Part shown: in pieces, positions 26,045-34,962 of the stretch
Position numbering within the stretch: the first letter of the stretch is position 1
Layout of the letters: every line of letters starts with the position of its first letter
Translations under genes and position numbers: made by a program
Notes under the pieces: model-generated
The model's database searches: none
Told to the model about the DNA's origin: nothing
Seen by the model: the letters and a program-made list of their open reading frames with translations, nothing else
DNA from: Mycobacterium paragordonae
Lineage (GTDB): Bacteria; Actinomycetota; Actinomycetes; Mycobacteriales; Mycobacteriaceae
Direction: 5' to 3'
DNA: 64,000 nucleotides
NCBI RefSeq assembly: GCF_003614435.1
Contig: NZ_CP025546.1
Location: forward strand, 6,448,001 to 6,512,000

Positions 26045-26668
26045 ATGACCGACGCGACCTACCGGCCGGACCACACCGGATTGCTGGTGATCGATCCCTA
26101 CAACGATTTCATCTCCCCCGGCGGGAAAGTATGGGACCGCTTGCGGGACGTCATCGAAGCCAACGACTGCGTGCCGCATATGAAACAGGTTCTGGACGCG
26201 GCGCGCGGCGCACAGATCCGCGTCTTCTACGCACTGCATCGCCGGTACCGCGCCGGTGACTACGAGAATTGGCGGGCCATCGCGCCCGTGCAACGGGCGG
26301 CCTGGCAACGCCGCACGTTCGAATTCGGCAGCTGGGGCGGCGAGCTGCACCCCGATTTCCAACCGCTGCCAGGTGACGTTGTGGCACAAGAACATTGGTG
26401 CTCCAGTGGATTCGCCAACACCGACCTGGATCTGCTGCTCAAACGGCACGGCATCAATCGGCTGATCGTCATGGGGCTCATCGCGCACACCTGCGTGGAG
26501 GCCACTGTCCGCTTCGCCGCCGAACTGGGGTACGCGGTGACGATGGTCAAAGACGCGACCGCGGACTATTCGGAGGTGGAGATGCGCGCGGCGCTGGAGG
26601 TCAACATTCCCAACTACGCCGACGCGATCGTGACGACCGACGACGTGGTCGCCTCGATCACCCGTTAG
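26045..26668 (+). CDS. Isochorismatase-like cysteine hydrolase
   Basis: A 207-residue alpha/beta protein of the isochorismatase superfamily, which hydrolyses amides or vinyl ethers with an Asp-Lys-Cys triad. Asp17 (LLVIDPYNDF) and Cys150 (GLIAHTCVEAT) are clear. The Lys expected before EHW is Gln115 here (DVVAQEHW), so activity may differ. A duplicated segment upstream creates an 8-codon frame (26022-26048) whose stop overlaps this ATG. The 3' end overlaps the convergent acyltransferase gene by 11 bp. Confidence 0.82.
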   Translation: MTDATYRPDHTGLLVIDPYNDFISPGGKVWDRLRDVIEANDCVPHMKQVLDAARGAQIRVFYALHRRYRAGDYENWRAIAPVQRAAWQRRTFEFGSWGGELHPDFQPLPGDVVAQEHWCSSGFANTDLDLLLKRHGINRLIVMGLIAHTCVEATVRFAAELGYAVTMVKDATADYSEVEMRAALEVNIPNYADAIVTTDDVVASITR

Positions 26669-28904
26669 CGACGAGCGCGCGGTCGGACAGCGCCGCCAGG
26701 GCCGGTGCCAGCAGCCTGGAATATTCCAGCGTCAGGTGACCCGCGTCGACGTAGACCAGGGTGTTGCCGATGATGACGGGGCAGTGCTGCTTGGTGCAGA
26801 ACAGATCGGTGAGGTCGACGTACTGTCCGCCGCCGGCCTTCACCGCGGCGGCCTCGGCGGCCATACCGTCCCGGTCGAACGCGAACGACATCGGCGGCGA
26901 GCACGCCGTCGCGTCGGTGAGGTGCTCGGACAGGCACCCGGGCACCGCCGTGTTCAAGTGCGGCAGCGGCCCGAGCACCATCACCTTGGCGCCGATGCCG
27001 CGCAGCTGCTCCGTCAGGTTCTTGAGGCCGTTGACCCAGGCCCGGTCGTACGACGAGAAACCCGAGAGGAATCCGTTGCTGTGGGCGGCGGTGTACCCGC
27101 GGAACACGCTGACTACCACCAGCTTCGGGTGCTCGGCGCGCAACCGGGACATGATCTCGCCGCGCCACTGCTCGCAGTGCTGGAGGTACTCGACGATCGG
27201 GGCAACCCAGCGGTTGGCGATGGGCAGATCCATCATCGGGCAAGCGGCCTTGGCCATCGCCTCGATTCGCCAGGGCCGCTGCTTGCCGACTTCCCGCAGC
27301 GCCGGGATCCACATCGAGGCATGCGAGTCGCCGACCACGGCCACCGTCGTCTTCGAGTTTTTATCGCCCATCGCGCACTCGGGTTGCCCGGCTTGAATCG
27401 GCAGGCGCAGGCAACCGTCGAACATCATCTGGCCGACCTCACCCGCCGCGTCGCCCAGCGACGGGCTCAGGTTCGACGGCACGTCCTTCACCTCGGCGGA
27501 CGCCGCGACGGCCGCCTGAAACTGTCCGAACACGTTCTGTACCGCCGCGTCATAGGCCGCGACGTCGTCCCCGGTGGGCACCGGCGGCGGCTTGATGGTC
27601 AGCGGGGTGGCCACCGCGCCGCGCGCGACCGCAACGGGCATCGGGATCGACGACACGTACATCAGCAACGCCACGCCCACCAGCGCCGCGAGCGTGGTGG
27701 CGAAGCCGCCGACGGCCAGGCTCTTCATCGGCGACTTGTGCAGCACCGTGGCGTAGCGCAGCGGGTTCTCGATGTACCGCAGGGTGAGCCATCCGAGCCC
27801 CCCGGAGACGACCACCGCCGCGATGAACTTGCCGAACAGCCCCAGCGGGTGGCCCACCACGATCGGGGCGAACACCAGCACCGGCCAGTGCCACAGGTAC
27901 CACGAATAGGACAGGCGACCGATCGCCCGCATCGGTGACCAGCCCAGCATGCGCCCGGCACCCTGCGACGGTGTCGAGCAGCCGGCGCCGAGGACCAGCG
28001 CGGTGCCCAGGACGGGCAACAGGGCGGCGGTCCCGGGGTAGGGCAGGTCCGGGGTGAAGAAGACACAGGCCACCAGGACCATGGCCGTGCCGATCCAGCC
28101 GATGGTCACCGCGGCTCGCGCCGGCAGCCGGCTCCACTGGTTGGCCGTGAGCGCCACCAGCGCGCCGAGCGCCAACTGCCAGGCCCGGGTGAACAGCGAG
28201 AAGTAGGCCGCGAGCGGCATCACGTAAGTGACCACCAGCGACAGCAGGAATGACGACAACGCGATGAAGGTGACGAGCACCAGAAACGGCTTCTTCGACG
28301 GGATCCGTGCGGACCCCTCGTCGGTGTTCTTGCGCCGGCGCAGCCGCCTGATCAGCCACGCCAGGCCCACGATCATGGGCGGCCACAGCAGGTAGAACTG
28401 TTCCTCCACGCCCAGGGTCCAGTAATGCTGGAACGGCGAGGGCGCGCCGCCGGCGAAATAGTCGACCTGCTGGACGATGAACCAGAAGTTGGGGACGTAC
28501 AGCGCGCACGCGATGGCGTCCTTCAGTGCGCTCTGGGCCTGCACCACCGGCAGCAGGAACGCCGCGGCGATCGCGGTGATGACGCCGATCGTCGCCGACA
28601 CCGGTAGCAGGCGTCGCGACCGTGCCCCGTAGAACTTTTTCAGCCCGACGGTGCCGGTGGTGCTCACCTGTTTCCAGAGCTGCCCGGTGATGACGAAACC
28701 GGAGATCTCGAAGAAGATGTCCGGGCCGACGAAGCCGCCGCTGACACCGGGCATGGAGATGTGCCAGCCGACGATGGCCAGCAGGGTGAAACCGCGCAAG
28801 CCCTCGATGTCGTCGCGGAATCCGGCCTGCGGTGTGTGCTTCGCCTGCGCGTCCGGCGACGGCAGCACGCTACGAGCGGAGCTCACGTTCTCGGACTGAC
28901 GCAC
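26658..28904 (-). CDS. Acyltransferase-3 / SGNH-domain membrane protein (OafA-like)
   Basis: A 748-residue envelope protein that probably O-acylates a surface glycan or lipid. The N-terminal half has about ten membrane segments with acyltransferase-3 motifs: DIEGLRGFTLLAIVGWH (catalytic His region), FFEISGFVITG and HYWTLGVEEQFYLLWP. The C-terminal extracytoplasmic part has an SGNH hydrolase fold with VVGDSHASMW and YVDAGHLT (Ser, Asp, His). GTG 28904 was chosen because TTGGGG lies just upstream; the frame is open to 28955. It diverges from the wax-ester-synthase-like gene at 29044. Confidence 0.88.
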   Translation of the reverse strand: MRQSENVSSARSVLPSPDAQAKHTPQAGFRDDIEGLRGFTLLAIVGWHISMPGVSGGFVGPDIFFEISGFVITGQLWKQVSTTGTVGLKKFYGARSRRLLPVSATIGVITAIAAAFLLPVVQAQSALKDAIACALYVPNFWFIVQQVDYFAGGAPSPFQHYWTLGVEEQFYLLWPPMIVGLAWLIRRLRRRKNTDEGSARIPSKKPFLVLVTFIALSSFLLSLVVTYVMPLAAYFSLFTRAWQLALGALVALTANQWSRLPARAAVTIGWIGTAMVLVACVFFTPDLPYPGTAALLPVLGTALVLGAGCSTPSQGAGRMLGWSPMRAIGRLSYSWYLWHWPVLVFAPIVVGHPLGLFGKFIAAVVVSGGLGWLTLRYIENPLRYATVLHKSPMKSLAVGGFATTLAALVGVALLMYVSSIPMPVAVARGAVATPLTIKPPPVPTGDDVAAYDAAVQNVFGQFQAAVAASAEVKDVPSNLSPSLGDAAGEVGQMMFDGCLRLPIQAGQPECAMGDKNSKTTVAVVGDSHASMWIPALREVGKQRPWRIEAMAKAACPMMDLPIANRWVAPIVEYLQHCEQWRGEIMSRLRAEHPKLVVVSVFRGYTAAHSNGFLSGFSSYDRAWVNGLKNLTEQLRGIGAKVMVLGPLPHLNTAVPGCLSEHLTDATACSPPMSFAFDRDGMAAEAAAVKAGGGQYVDLTDLFCTKQHCPVIIGNTLVYVDAGHLTLEYSRLLAPALAALSDRALVANG

Positions 28905-29016
28905 GATCCCCAACTGTATATAAGTGGACGCGAATACAAGCCTGAACGGCGGCAAGTGACCAAAGGGTGCCCGAACGGGGTCCTAATGCCCTCGCGGCGT
29001 CGGACTGTTGAGCGCA

Positions 29017-29040
29017 GCATCTCCCCTGGACAGGAGATGC
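29017..29040 (+). promoter_or_regulatory. Hairpin that sequesters the ribosome-binding site
   Basis: GCATCTCC (29017-29024) and GGAGATGC (29033-29040) pair perfectly over 8 bp with an 8-nt loop. The Shine-Dalgarno AGGAG (29032-29036) lies within the 3' arm, 7 nt before ATG 29044, so folding would block translation. Confidence 0.5.
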
Positions 29041-29043
29041 GTG

Positions 29044-30444
29044 ATGACCAAACCGATTCCGCCGCTCGACCTTTCATGGCTGCTGATCGAGTCACCGGGC
29101 AGCACCACCCACGTAGGCGCGATGCTGCTGTTCCAGAAACCGTCCGACAGCGAGGCGCTGGTGCGCGAAATCGTGGACTTCTACCGGTCCTGCTCGCCGG
29201 CGCCGCCGTTCAACTACGTCCCCGAGTTGCTGGGCCGCGGTGGCCCACATTTTCGCGAAGTGGACAGCTGGGACCCGCACTACCACGTCGAACACCTCGC
29301 ACTGCCGGCCGGATCCAGTTATGACGACCTGTTGCGACTGGTCGCCGACCTGCATGAGGCGCAACTCGATCGCAGCCGGCCGCTGTTCCGCTGCTGGATC
29401 ATCGACGGCCTGCCGGACCGGATGTTCGCGATCTACACCAAGACCCACCACTGCATCATCGACGGCGAGTCCGGGCTGAAGCGGCTGTACGACGGCCTGA
29501 ACCTCTCCGACGAGCAGACCATCCCCAAGCCCGCGTTCGCGCTCGACGTTCCGGCGCCCGCGCCACACCCGCCGACACCGCTGGTCGGGCGCATCACCGA
29601 CTCGATCCGGGGCGCGCTCACCCAGGTGGGAGCGCTCAATCAGGTGTCGGTCACCGCGCTGCGCAAGGTCTTCGCCGGACTGTTCCGCTCCCACCTCGAG
29701 GGCAGCCTGCCGTTCGCGGCACACCACGCCCCCACCAACGAACCGCTCAAGATCGGGCGCAGCTTCGCCACGCTGACCCTGCCGCTCGAGGAGATGCACG
29801 ACGTCGGCCGGCACTTCGGAGCCACCCTCAACGACGTCGCGGCCAGCATCGTCGACGCCGGACTGCATGCCTACCTGCGCGAGACCGGACGTTCCTTCGG
29901 ACACCCCTTGATCGCGATGTGCCCGGTGTCCCTGCGGGCCGGCGACGACACGGCGATCGGGACCCGGGTGTCGGCGCTGTTCGTACGGCTGGGCGAGCCC
30001 GACGCCGAGATGCCGGACCGGATCGGTCAGGTGGCGTCGTCGGTGGCCGCCGCCAAGAAGGAGCTGGCGGCCATGTCGACAGAAGCGGCGATGACCTACG
30101 CCGTGGGACTGGTCGCTCTCGCCGGTCTCGGCGCCTCCACCCACCTGGACCGGGTGGCACATCCCGCGTGCAACCTGGTGATCTCCAACGTCGCGGGCGC
30201 CAAGGAGATCCGATACCTCAACGGCGCACGGCTGCTGGGCATTTACCCGGTCTCCGCGCTGGCCGCGTCGATCGGACTCAACGCCACCCTGGCGTCCTAC
30301 CACGACAGCATGGACTTCGGCTTCGTCGGCAATGCGGCGGCGATCGGCGACATGTCCAGGCTCGCCCACTACACGCAGCAGGCCTACGAAGAACTGAAGA
30401 AGTCCGCTCAGAGCGTGGGAACGAACCCGCCGTCGATGCGGTAG
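29044..30444 (+). CDS. WS/DGAT-type acyltransferase (triacylglycerol/wax ester synthase family)
   Basis: A 466-residue cytoplasmic or membrane-associated enzyme that transfers acyl-CoA to diacylglycerol or alcohols. The catalytic HHCIIDG motif is at 135-141 (HHxxxDG), followed by the C-terminal WES domain with NLVISNVAGAKE. ATG 29044 follows AGGAG by 7 nt; an in-frame upstream start at 29008 lacks support. The ribosome site is inside a hairpin. It is a second member besides tgs2 in this window. The 3' end overlaps the convergent SDR by 37 bp. Confidence 0.9.
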   Translation: MTKPIPPLDLSWLLIESPGSTTHVGAMLLFQKPSDSEALVREIVDFYRSCSPAPPFNYVPELLGRGGPHFREVDSWDPHYHVEHLALPAGSSYDDLLRLVADLHEAQLDRSRPLFRCWIIDGLPDRMFAIYTKTHHCIIDGESGLKRLYDGLNLSDEQTIPKPAFALDVPAPAPHPPTPLVGRITDSIRGALTQVGALNQVSVTALRKVFAGLFRSHLEGSLPFAAHHAPTNEPLKIGRSFATLTLPLEEMHDVGRHFGATLNDVAASIVDAGLHAYLRETGRSFGHPLIAMCPVSLRAGDDTAIGTRVSALFVRLGEPDAEMPDRIGQVASSVAAAKKELAAMSTEAAMTYAVGLVALAGLGASTHLDRVAHPACNLVISNVAGAKEIRYLNGARLLGIYPVSALAASIGLNATLASYHDSMDFGFVGNAAAIGDMSRLAHYTQQAYEELKKSAQSVGTNPPSMR

Positions 30445-31190
30445 TCGGACCCGTTGATGTTGCCGGCCCGCTCGCTGGCCAGGAAGAGGACGAGGTCGGC
30501 AACCTGTTCCCGGGTGGTGAACCGGCCGGTGGGAGTGTCTTCCAGAATGTTGGCCAGCACGTCTTCGGCGGGCTCCCCGTTCGCGTCGGCCAGCCCCTCA
30601 GCCAGTCCGCCTTCCGTCCACTTTTCGGTCAGTACCAGCCCCGGGCTGATCGAGTTGACTCGAATGTTCAACGGTCCCAACTCTTTTGACAACGACTTGG
30701 CGAGGTTGGTGACGGCGGCCTTGGTGGCGCAATAGTCGTAGGTCACCGCGCCGGGGTAGTAGGCGTTGATCGAGCCGATGATCACGATGGAACCGCCGCC
30801 GCGCCGTTGGATCTGCGGCAGCGCCGCGCGGGTGGGCCGCACGATGCCCATCATGTTCAGATCCCAGGACGCCTGCCATTCTTCGTCGGTGATACCGACG
30901 AAGCCGCCGGGCCGCGGCGTGGCCCCGCCGACGTTGTTGACCAGGATGTCGATCCCGCCGCGCCGCGCGGCGGCCCCCATCAGTTCTTCGGCGTGACCGG
31001 GCCGGGACAGGTCCACCGACACATACGTCACCTGACCGGTCTCTTCCATCGCCGGCAGCTCCTTGCCGGGGGTTCGCGAACCGGCGACCACGTGGACGCC
31101 CGCGCCGACCAGCGCCTTGGTGACGGCCATGCCGATGCCCTTGCTGGCGCCGGTGACCACGGCCGTCTTGCCCGCCAGATGCAGATCCAT
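30408..31190 (-). CDS. Short-chain dehydrogenase/reductase
   Basis: A classic SDR of 260 residues: TGASKGIGMAV cofactor loop, VNNVGG, catalytic Ser in IIGSINAYYPG and YCATK (YxxxK). Substrate is unknown. It lies 65 bp downstream of polD1 on the same strand and is convergent with the wax-ester-synthase-like gene. GGCAGGTGGG just before ATG 31190 is a weak ribosome site. Confidence 0.87.
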   Translation of the reverse strand: MDLHLAGKTAVVTGASKGIGMAVTKALVGAGVHVVAGSRTPGKELPAMEETGQVTYVSVDLSRPGHAEELMGAAARRGGIDILVNNVGGATPRPGGFVGITDEEWQASWDLNMMGIVRPTRAALPQIQRRGGGSIVIIGSINAYYPGAVTYDYCATKAAVTNLAKSLSKELGPLNIRVNSISPGLVLTEKWTEGGLAEGLADANGEPAEDVLANILEDTPTGRFTTREQVADLVLFLASERAGNINGSDYRIDGGFVPTL

Positions 31191-31255
31191 CCCACCTGCC
31201 TCACCGATTCCGGCTCACAGAATATGCGCGCGATGGTGGGTCCGGCCCGGTTATC

Positions 31256-32281
31256 TCATTTCTTGCGGTCCGTGTCCCGGGACGGCTGTACGCGCTTGGG
31301 TTCGCCCGGCATCTTCGGGTAGTTCGGCGGGTAGGGCATGTCACCCAGGCCGCGTTCCTCGTCGGCGTCGACCATGTCCAGCAGCACGGCAATGGACTGA
31401 TGGTCGTCGTCCATTGCGGCCCACGGATCGTCGCGGCGCGCAACGAGGTCGGGAACGGTGGCCATGGTGTAGTCGTCCGGGTCGGCACCGGCCAGGTCGT
31501 CCCAGGACAGCGGCATCGAGACGGTCGCGATCGGGGTGCGCCGCACGGAATACGGCGAGGCCATGGTGCGGTCGCGGGCGTTCTGATTGAAGTCGATGAA
31601 GATGCGCTGGCCGCGTTCTTCCTTCCACCACGAGGTGGTCACCTGCTCCGGAGCGCGGCGCTCGACCTCGCGGGCCAGCGCGATACCCGCCCGGCGCACG
31701 GCGACGAAATCCCAGTCGGTGGCGATCCGCAGAAACACATGCACGCCACGTCCCCCGGAGGTTTTCGCATACCCCGTCAACCCGAGTTCGTCGAGCAGCG
31801 GCCGCAGCACCTCGACGGCGACCGTCCGCGCTTCCCTGAATCCGGTGCCCGGTTGCGGGTCCAGGTCGATCCGCAACTCGTCGGGATGCTCGGTGTCCGG
31901 GCAGCGCACCTGCCACGGGTGCAAGGTGACGGTGCCCATCTGCGCCGCCCACACGATCGCGGCGGGATGGGTGACCATCAGCGCGTCCGCGGTCCGGCCG
32001 GACGGGAACGTGATCCGGCAGGTCTGCAGATACTCGGGATGGTGCTTGGGCACCCGCTTCTGGTAGATCTCCTCGCCGTCGATGCCGTCGGGGAAGCGCT
32101 GCAGATGCGTGGGGCGGTCGCGCAGCGGGGCAAGCATCGGACCCTGGGCCACGGCCGCGTAGTAGTCGATCAACCGGCCCTTGGTGCCGTTGCTGCCGAG
32201 CGTGGGGAAGTAGACCTTGTCACGATTGGTCACCCGGACGGCGATGCCGTCGACGTCGAGTTCTTCTGCTGCAGTGGCCAT
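31256..32281 (-). CDS. polD1: LigD-polymerase-like primase/polymerase PolD1 (Rv3730c-like)
   Basis: A stand-alone archaeo-eukaryotic-primase-type polymerase of 341 residues, related to the polymerase domain of LigD and used in gap filling or end joining. Catalytic acidic pair in ELRIDLDPQPG (DxD), with SGGRGVHVFLRI and the preceding HPWQVRCPDTEHPDELR typical of the family. It diverges from ligC with 37 bp between starts, the same arrangement as Rv3730c and Rv3731 of M. tuberculosis, so the two may act in one repair route. ATG 32281 was chosen by family length. Confidence 0.92.
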   Translation of the reverse strand: MATAAEELDVDGIAVRVTNRDKVYFPTLGSNGTKGRLIDYYAAVAQGPMLAPLRDRPTHLQRFPDGIDGEEIYQKRVPKHHPEYLQTCRITFPSGRTADALMVTHPAAIVWAAQMGTVTLHPWQVRCPDTEHPDELRIDLDPQPGTGFREARTVAVEVLRPLLDELGLTGYAKTSGGRGVHVFLRIATDWDFVAVRRAGIALAREVERRAPEQVTTSWWKEERGQRIFIDFNQNARDRTMASPYSVRRTPIATVSMPLSWDDLAGADPDDYTMATVPDLVARRDDPWAAMDDDHQSIAVLLDMVDADEERGLGDMPYPPNYPKMPGEPKRVQPSRDTDRKK

Positions 32282-32318
32282 ATCCACAGTCCAGCATGCC
32301 GCAGGCCAGAATGAAGCA

Positions 32319-33389
32319 ATGGACTTACCCGTGATGCCGCCGGTTTCGCCGATGCTGGCCAAATCAGTCAAGGCGATTCCGCCGGATGCGTCGTACGAGC
32401 CGAAGTGGGATGGCTTCCGGTCCATCTGCTTTCGCGACGGTGACGACGTGGAGCTGGGCAGCCGCAACGAGCGGCCGATGACGCGCTACTTTCCGGAGCT
32501 GGTCGAGGCGGTGCGGGCCGAGTTGCCGCCGCGCTGCGTGATCGACGGAGAGATCGTCATCGCCACCGATCGCGGCCTGGATTTCGAGGCGTTGCAACAA
32601 CGTATCCATCCGGCCGATTCGCGGGTGCGGATGCTGGCCCAGCAGACACCGGCCTCGTTCATCGCGTTCGACCTGCTGGCTCTGGGCGACGACGACTACA
32701 CCCGGCGCCCCTTCCACGAGCGGCGCGCGGCGCTCGTGGACGCGCTGGCGGGGTCCGGGCCCACCATCCATGTCACGCCCGCCACCACCGACGAGGCCGT
32801 CGCGCAGCGCTGGTTCGAGGAATTCGAAGGCGCGGGGCTGGACGGCGTCATCGCCAAGCCGCTGACCGTCACCTATCAACCGGACAAGCGCGTCATGTTC
32901 AAGGTCAAGCACGAACGAACCGCCGACTGCGTGGTCGCGGGCTACCGGGTGCACAAGTCCGGGGATGATGCGATCGGCTCGCTGTTGCTCGGGTTGTATC
33001 AGGACGACGGACAACTCGCCTCGGTCGGCGTGATCGGCGCTTTTCCGATGGCCGAGCGCCGGCGGCTGTTCACCGAGTTGCAAGCGCTGGTCACCGGCTT
33101 CGACGGCCATCCCTGGAACTGGGCCGCGCACGAGGCGGGCGAACGCACACCCCGCAAGAACGAAGGGTCCCGCTGGAACGCGGGCAAGGATCTGTCTTTC
33201 GTGCCGCTGCGGCCCGAGCGGGTGGTCGAGGTGCGTTACGACCACATGGAAGGCGCGCGGTTCCGCCATACCGCACAGTTCAATCGGTGGCGCCCCGACC
33301 GTGATCCGCGCTCGTGCACGTACGAACAGCTGGAGCAACCGGTGAATTTCAGCCTGGGCGATATCGTGCCCGGCCTTGGCGAGAAGTAG
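32319..33389 (+). CDS. ligC: ATP-dependent DNA ligase LigC
   Basis: A 356-residue ligase that seals nicks using ATP. The nucleotidyl lysine is Lys29 in YEPKWDGFR (motif I, KxDG); further motifs are VIDGEIV, FIAFDLLAL, GLDGVIAKP and VMFKVKHERTAD. A short OB-fold region follows. It lacks the polymerase and nuclease domains of LigD, as expected for LigC. Divergent from polD1. ATG 32319 fits family length; a CAGAAT hexamer 6 nt upstream is a weak leaderless -10 candidate. Confidence 0.93.
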   Translation: MDLPVMPPVSPMLAKSVKAIPPDASYEPKWDGFRSICFRDGDDVELGSRNERPMTRYFPELVEAVRAELPPRCVIDGEIVIATDRGLDFEALQQRIHPADSRVRMLAQQTPASFIAFDLLALGDDDYTRRPFHERRAALVDALAGSGPTIHVTPATTDEAVAQRWFEEFEGAGLDGVIAKPLTVTYQPDKRVMFKVKHERTADCVVAGYRVHKSGDDAIGSLLLGLYQDDGQLASVGVIGAFPMAERRRLFTELQALVTGFDGHPWNWAAHEAGERTPRKNEGSRWNAGKDLSFVPLRPERVVEVRYDHMEGARFRHTAQFNRWRPDRDPRSCTYEQLEQPVNFSLGDIVPGLGEK

Positions 33390-33390
33390 T

Positions 33391-33410
33391 ACTCGAAGCC
33401 GCTTTCGAGT
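33391..33410. promoter_or_regulatory. Palindromic operator before the TetR gene
   Basis: ACTCGAA and TTCGAGT form a perfect 7-bp inverted repeat with a 6-nt spacer (GCCGCT). It lies 2 bp upstream of the -10 box (33413-33418) of the TetR gene at 33426, where binding would block RNA polymerase, so autoregulation is likely. Confidence 0.6.
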
Positions 33411-33412
33411 CG

Positions 33413-33418
33413 TACGGT
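33413..33418 (+). promoter_or_regulatory. -10 box of the leaderless TetR gene
   Basis: TACGGT ends 7 nt before ATG 33426. Confidence 0.55.
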
Positions 33419-33425
33419 AGAGCAC

Positions 33426-34019
33426 ATGCGGCCGTCGCAGAGCCCGGACGTATCCCCGGTTGACATCCCCGCGGACCTTCGCGCGCGGGTGATGCCAGCG
33501 GTGCTCGACGAGCTGGCGCGTTGGGGCGTCGAACGATTCAGTGTGGAAGCCATGGCCGAGCGCCACCACCTGGATGTCGCGACGATCTACCGCTATTGGG
33601 GTAACCGCCAAAAACTGATCGTCGACGCCGCCGTCCGCGATGCCGACATGTTTCGCTGCGCGATAGACACCGGCTCCTTGCGCGGTGACCTCCTTGCCCT
33701 GGCCCGCACCCTCGCCGCGGATGTCAACACGCCGATCGGCCGCACGTTCCACCGCGTGATGGTGATGGACAGCCGCGCCGGCCATCATGACGGCGAGACT
33801 CGAATGCTGTTCTGGCAGAGGCGATTCAGTGTCCTTCGCACCGTCATCGACCGGGCCCGGGAACGTGGCGAGCTGCGCGAGGGCGTGCACACCGTGGCGG
33901 CGATCCAGATCGTGACGGCCCCCATCTACGTTCGCAGTCTCTACATGGAGGATCCCGTCGACGACGGCTACTGCCTGGCCATCGCCGACCTCGCCTGGCA
34001 TGCGCTGCGCAGACAATGA
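33426..34019 (+). CDS. TetR/AcrR family regulator
   Basis: A 197-residue repressor-type protein. The N-terminal helix-turn-helix is about residues 23-65 (VERFSVEAMAERHHLDVATIYRYWGNRQKL). The ligand-binding C-terminal domain is not assignable. A perfect palindrome sits upstream over its own promoter, so it probably controls itself. No divergent partner is present (ligC ends just upstream), so targets may include the next two genes or lie elsewhere. Confidence 0.9.
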   Translation: MRPSQSPDVSPVDIPADLRARVMPAVLDELARWGVERFSVEAMAERHHLDVATIYRYWGNRQKLIVDAAVRDADMFRCAIDTGSLRGDLLALARTLAADVNTPIGRTFHRVMVMDSRAGHHDGETRMLFWQRRFSVLRTVIDRARERGELREGVHTVAAIQIVTAPIYVRSLYMEDPVDDGYCLAIADLAWHALRRQ

Positions 34020-34042
34020 CGGCTCTGGGCACCTGAGGCCCT

Positions 34043-34048
34043 TAAGAT
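34043..34048 (+). promoter_or_regulatory. -10 box of the leaderless 34055 gene (duplicated promoter)
   Basis: TAAGAT ends 6 nt before ATG 34055. It lies within a 14-bp block, CCCTTAAGATGTCG (34039-34052), repeated exactly at 34531-34544 before the paralogous gene. Confidence 0.6.
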
Positions 34049-34054
34049 GTCGAA

Positions 34055-34510
34055 ATGCTGCACGTCTCCGCACTGTTCGTTCCGCGCAGCGCCGCGTTCA
34101 ACGAACAGGGCGCCATCGATGCCATGTCCATACCCATGGCTTGGTTCCAGGTCGATCAAATCCCTTTGTGGGCAACGGTCCCGGTCGTTCTGGTGGTTCA
34201 CGCGCCGGCCGGCGGCGACTACGACCCGGAAATCCACGTCGTCTGCAAGGACCCGTCAGGCACTCCCCGCGGATCGCTGCGGGCGGCGTGGCACTGGCCG
34301 GATGACGGTGATCGCGCCTCCAAGTACCGGTGCTTCACCCAAGAACTGTCCTTCCCCGTGGAGACCGAAGGCGAGTACACCCTGGGGGTCTACTACGACA
34401 CCGAGGGCAAATTCGAGCTGTCCACACCGGTGCCGGTGTCGATCGTGTTGGCCGAGACCGAACAGCCCGCAGACACCGGCGAAACAACTTTCACCGAGCC
34501 TGCCGAATAG
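34055..34510 (+). CDS. Small conserved protein, tandem copy 1 (DUF6941-like)
   Basis: A 151-residue beta-rich soluble protein beginning MLHVSALFVPRSAAFNEQGA, with VPVVLVVHAPAGGDYDPE, CKDPSG and KYRCFTQELSFPVETEGEYTLGV. The overall pattern (sandwich-like strands, a final EYTLGVY-type strand) resembles DUF6941-type proteins; function is unknown. The next gene encodes a clear paralogue with the same promoter block. A third, more distant relative may be the 60777 gene. Leaderless. Confidence 0.7.
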   Translation: MLHVSALFVPRSAAFNEQGAIDAMSIPMAWFQVDQIPLWATVPVVLVVHAPAGGDYDPEIHVVCKDPSGTPRGSLRAAWHWPDDGDRASKYRCFTQELSFPVETEGEYTLGVYYDTEGKFELSTPVPVSIVLAETEQPADTGETTFTEPAE

Positions 34511-34534
34511 GCTGGCGCGCGGCCCCGACACCCT

Positions 34535-34540
34535 TAAGAT
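34535..34540 (+). promoter_or_regulatory. -10 box of the leaderless 34547 gene
   Basis: TAAGAT ends 6 nt before ATG 34547, inside the second copy of CCCTTAAGATGTCG. Confidence 0.6.
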
Positions 34541-34546
34541 GTCGTG

Positions 34547-34962
34547 ATGCATGTAGCCGCTTTGCTCGTGGCGGGCTCCGCCAACATCGACGATTCCGCG
34601 ATCGACGCCACCCGTGTGCCGATCACCAGCTACGAGGTCAACCAGACCCCGGTGTGGCTGACGGTCCCGCTCGTTCTGGTGGTGCACGCCCCCTCCGGTG
34701 GTGATTTCGATCCGGAGTTGTTCATCGTCTGCAAAGACCCCGGCGGGACCATCCGGGGCACGGTCCGTTCCGCCTGGCAGTGGCCGGACGAGGACAAGCC
34801 GTCCAAGTACCGGTGTTTCACCCCCCAGCTGTCATTCGCGATCGAGACGACGGGCGAATACACCATCGGCGCCTACCAGGACGCCGAAGCGCTGAAGCCG
34901 ATCGCCACCCCGATTCCGCTGATGATCAACATGGCCGGGGGACGTCCCGGACGTAACGGCAG

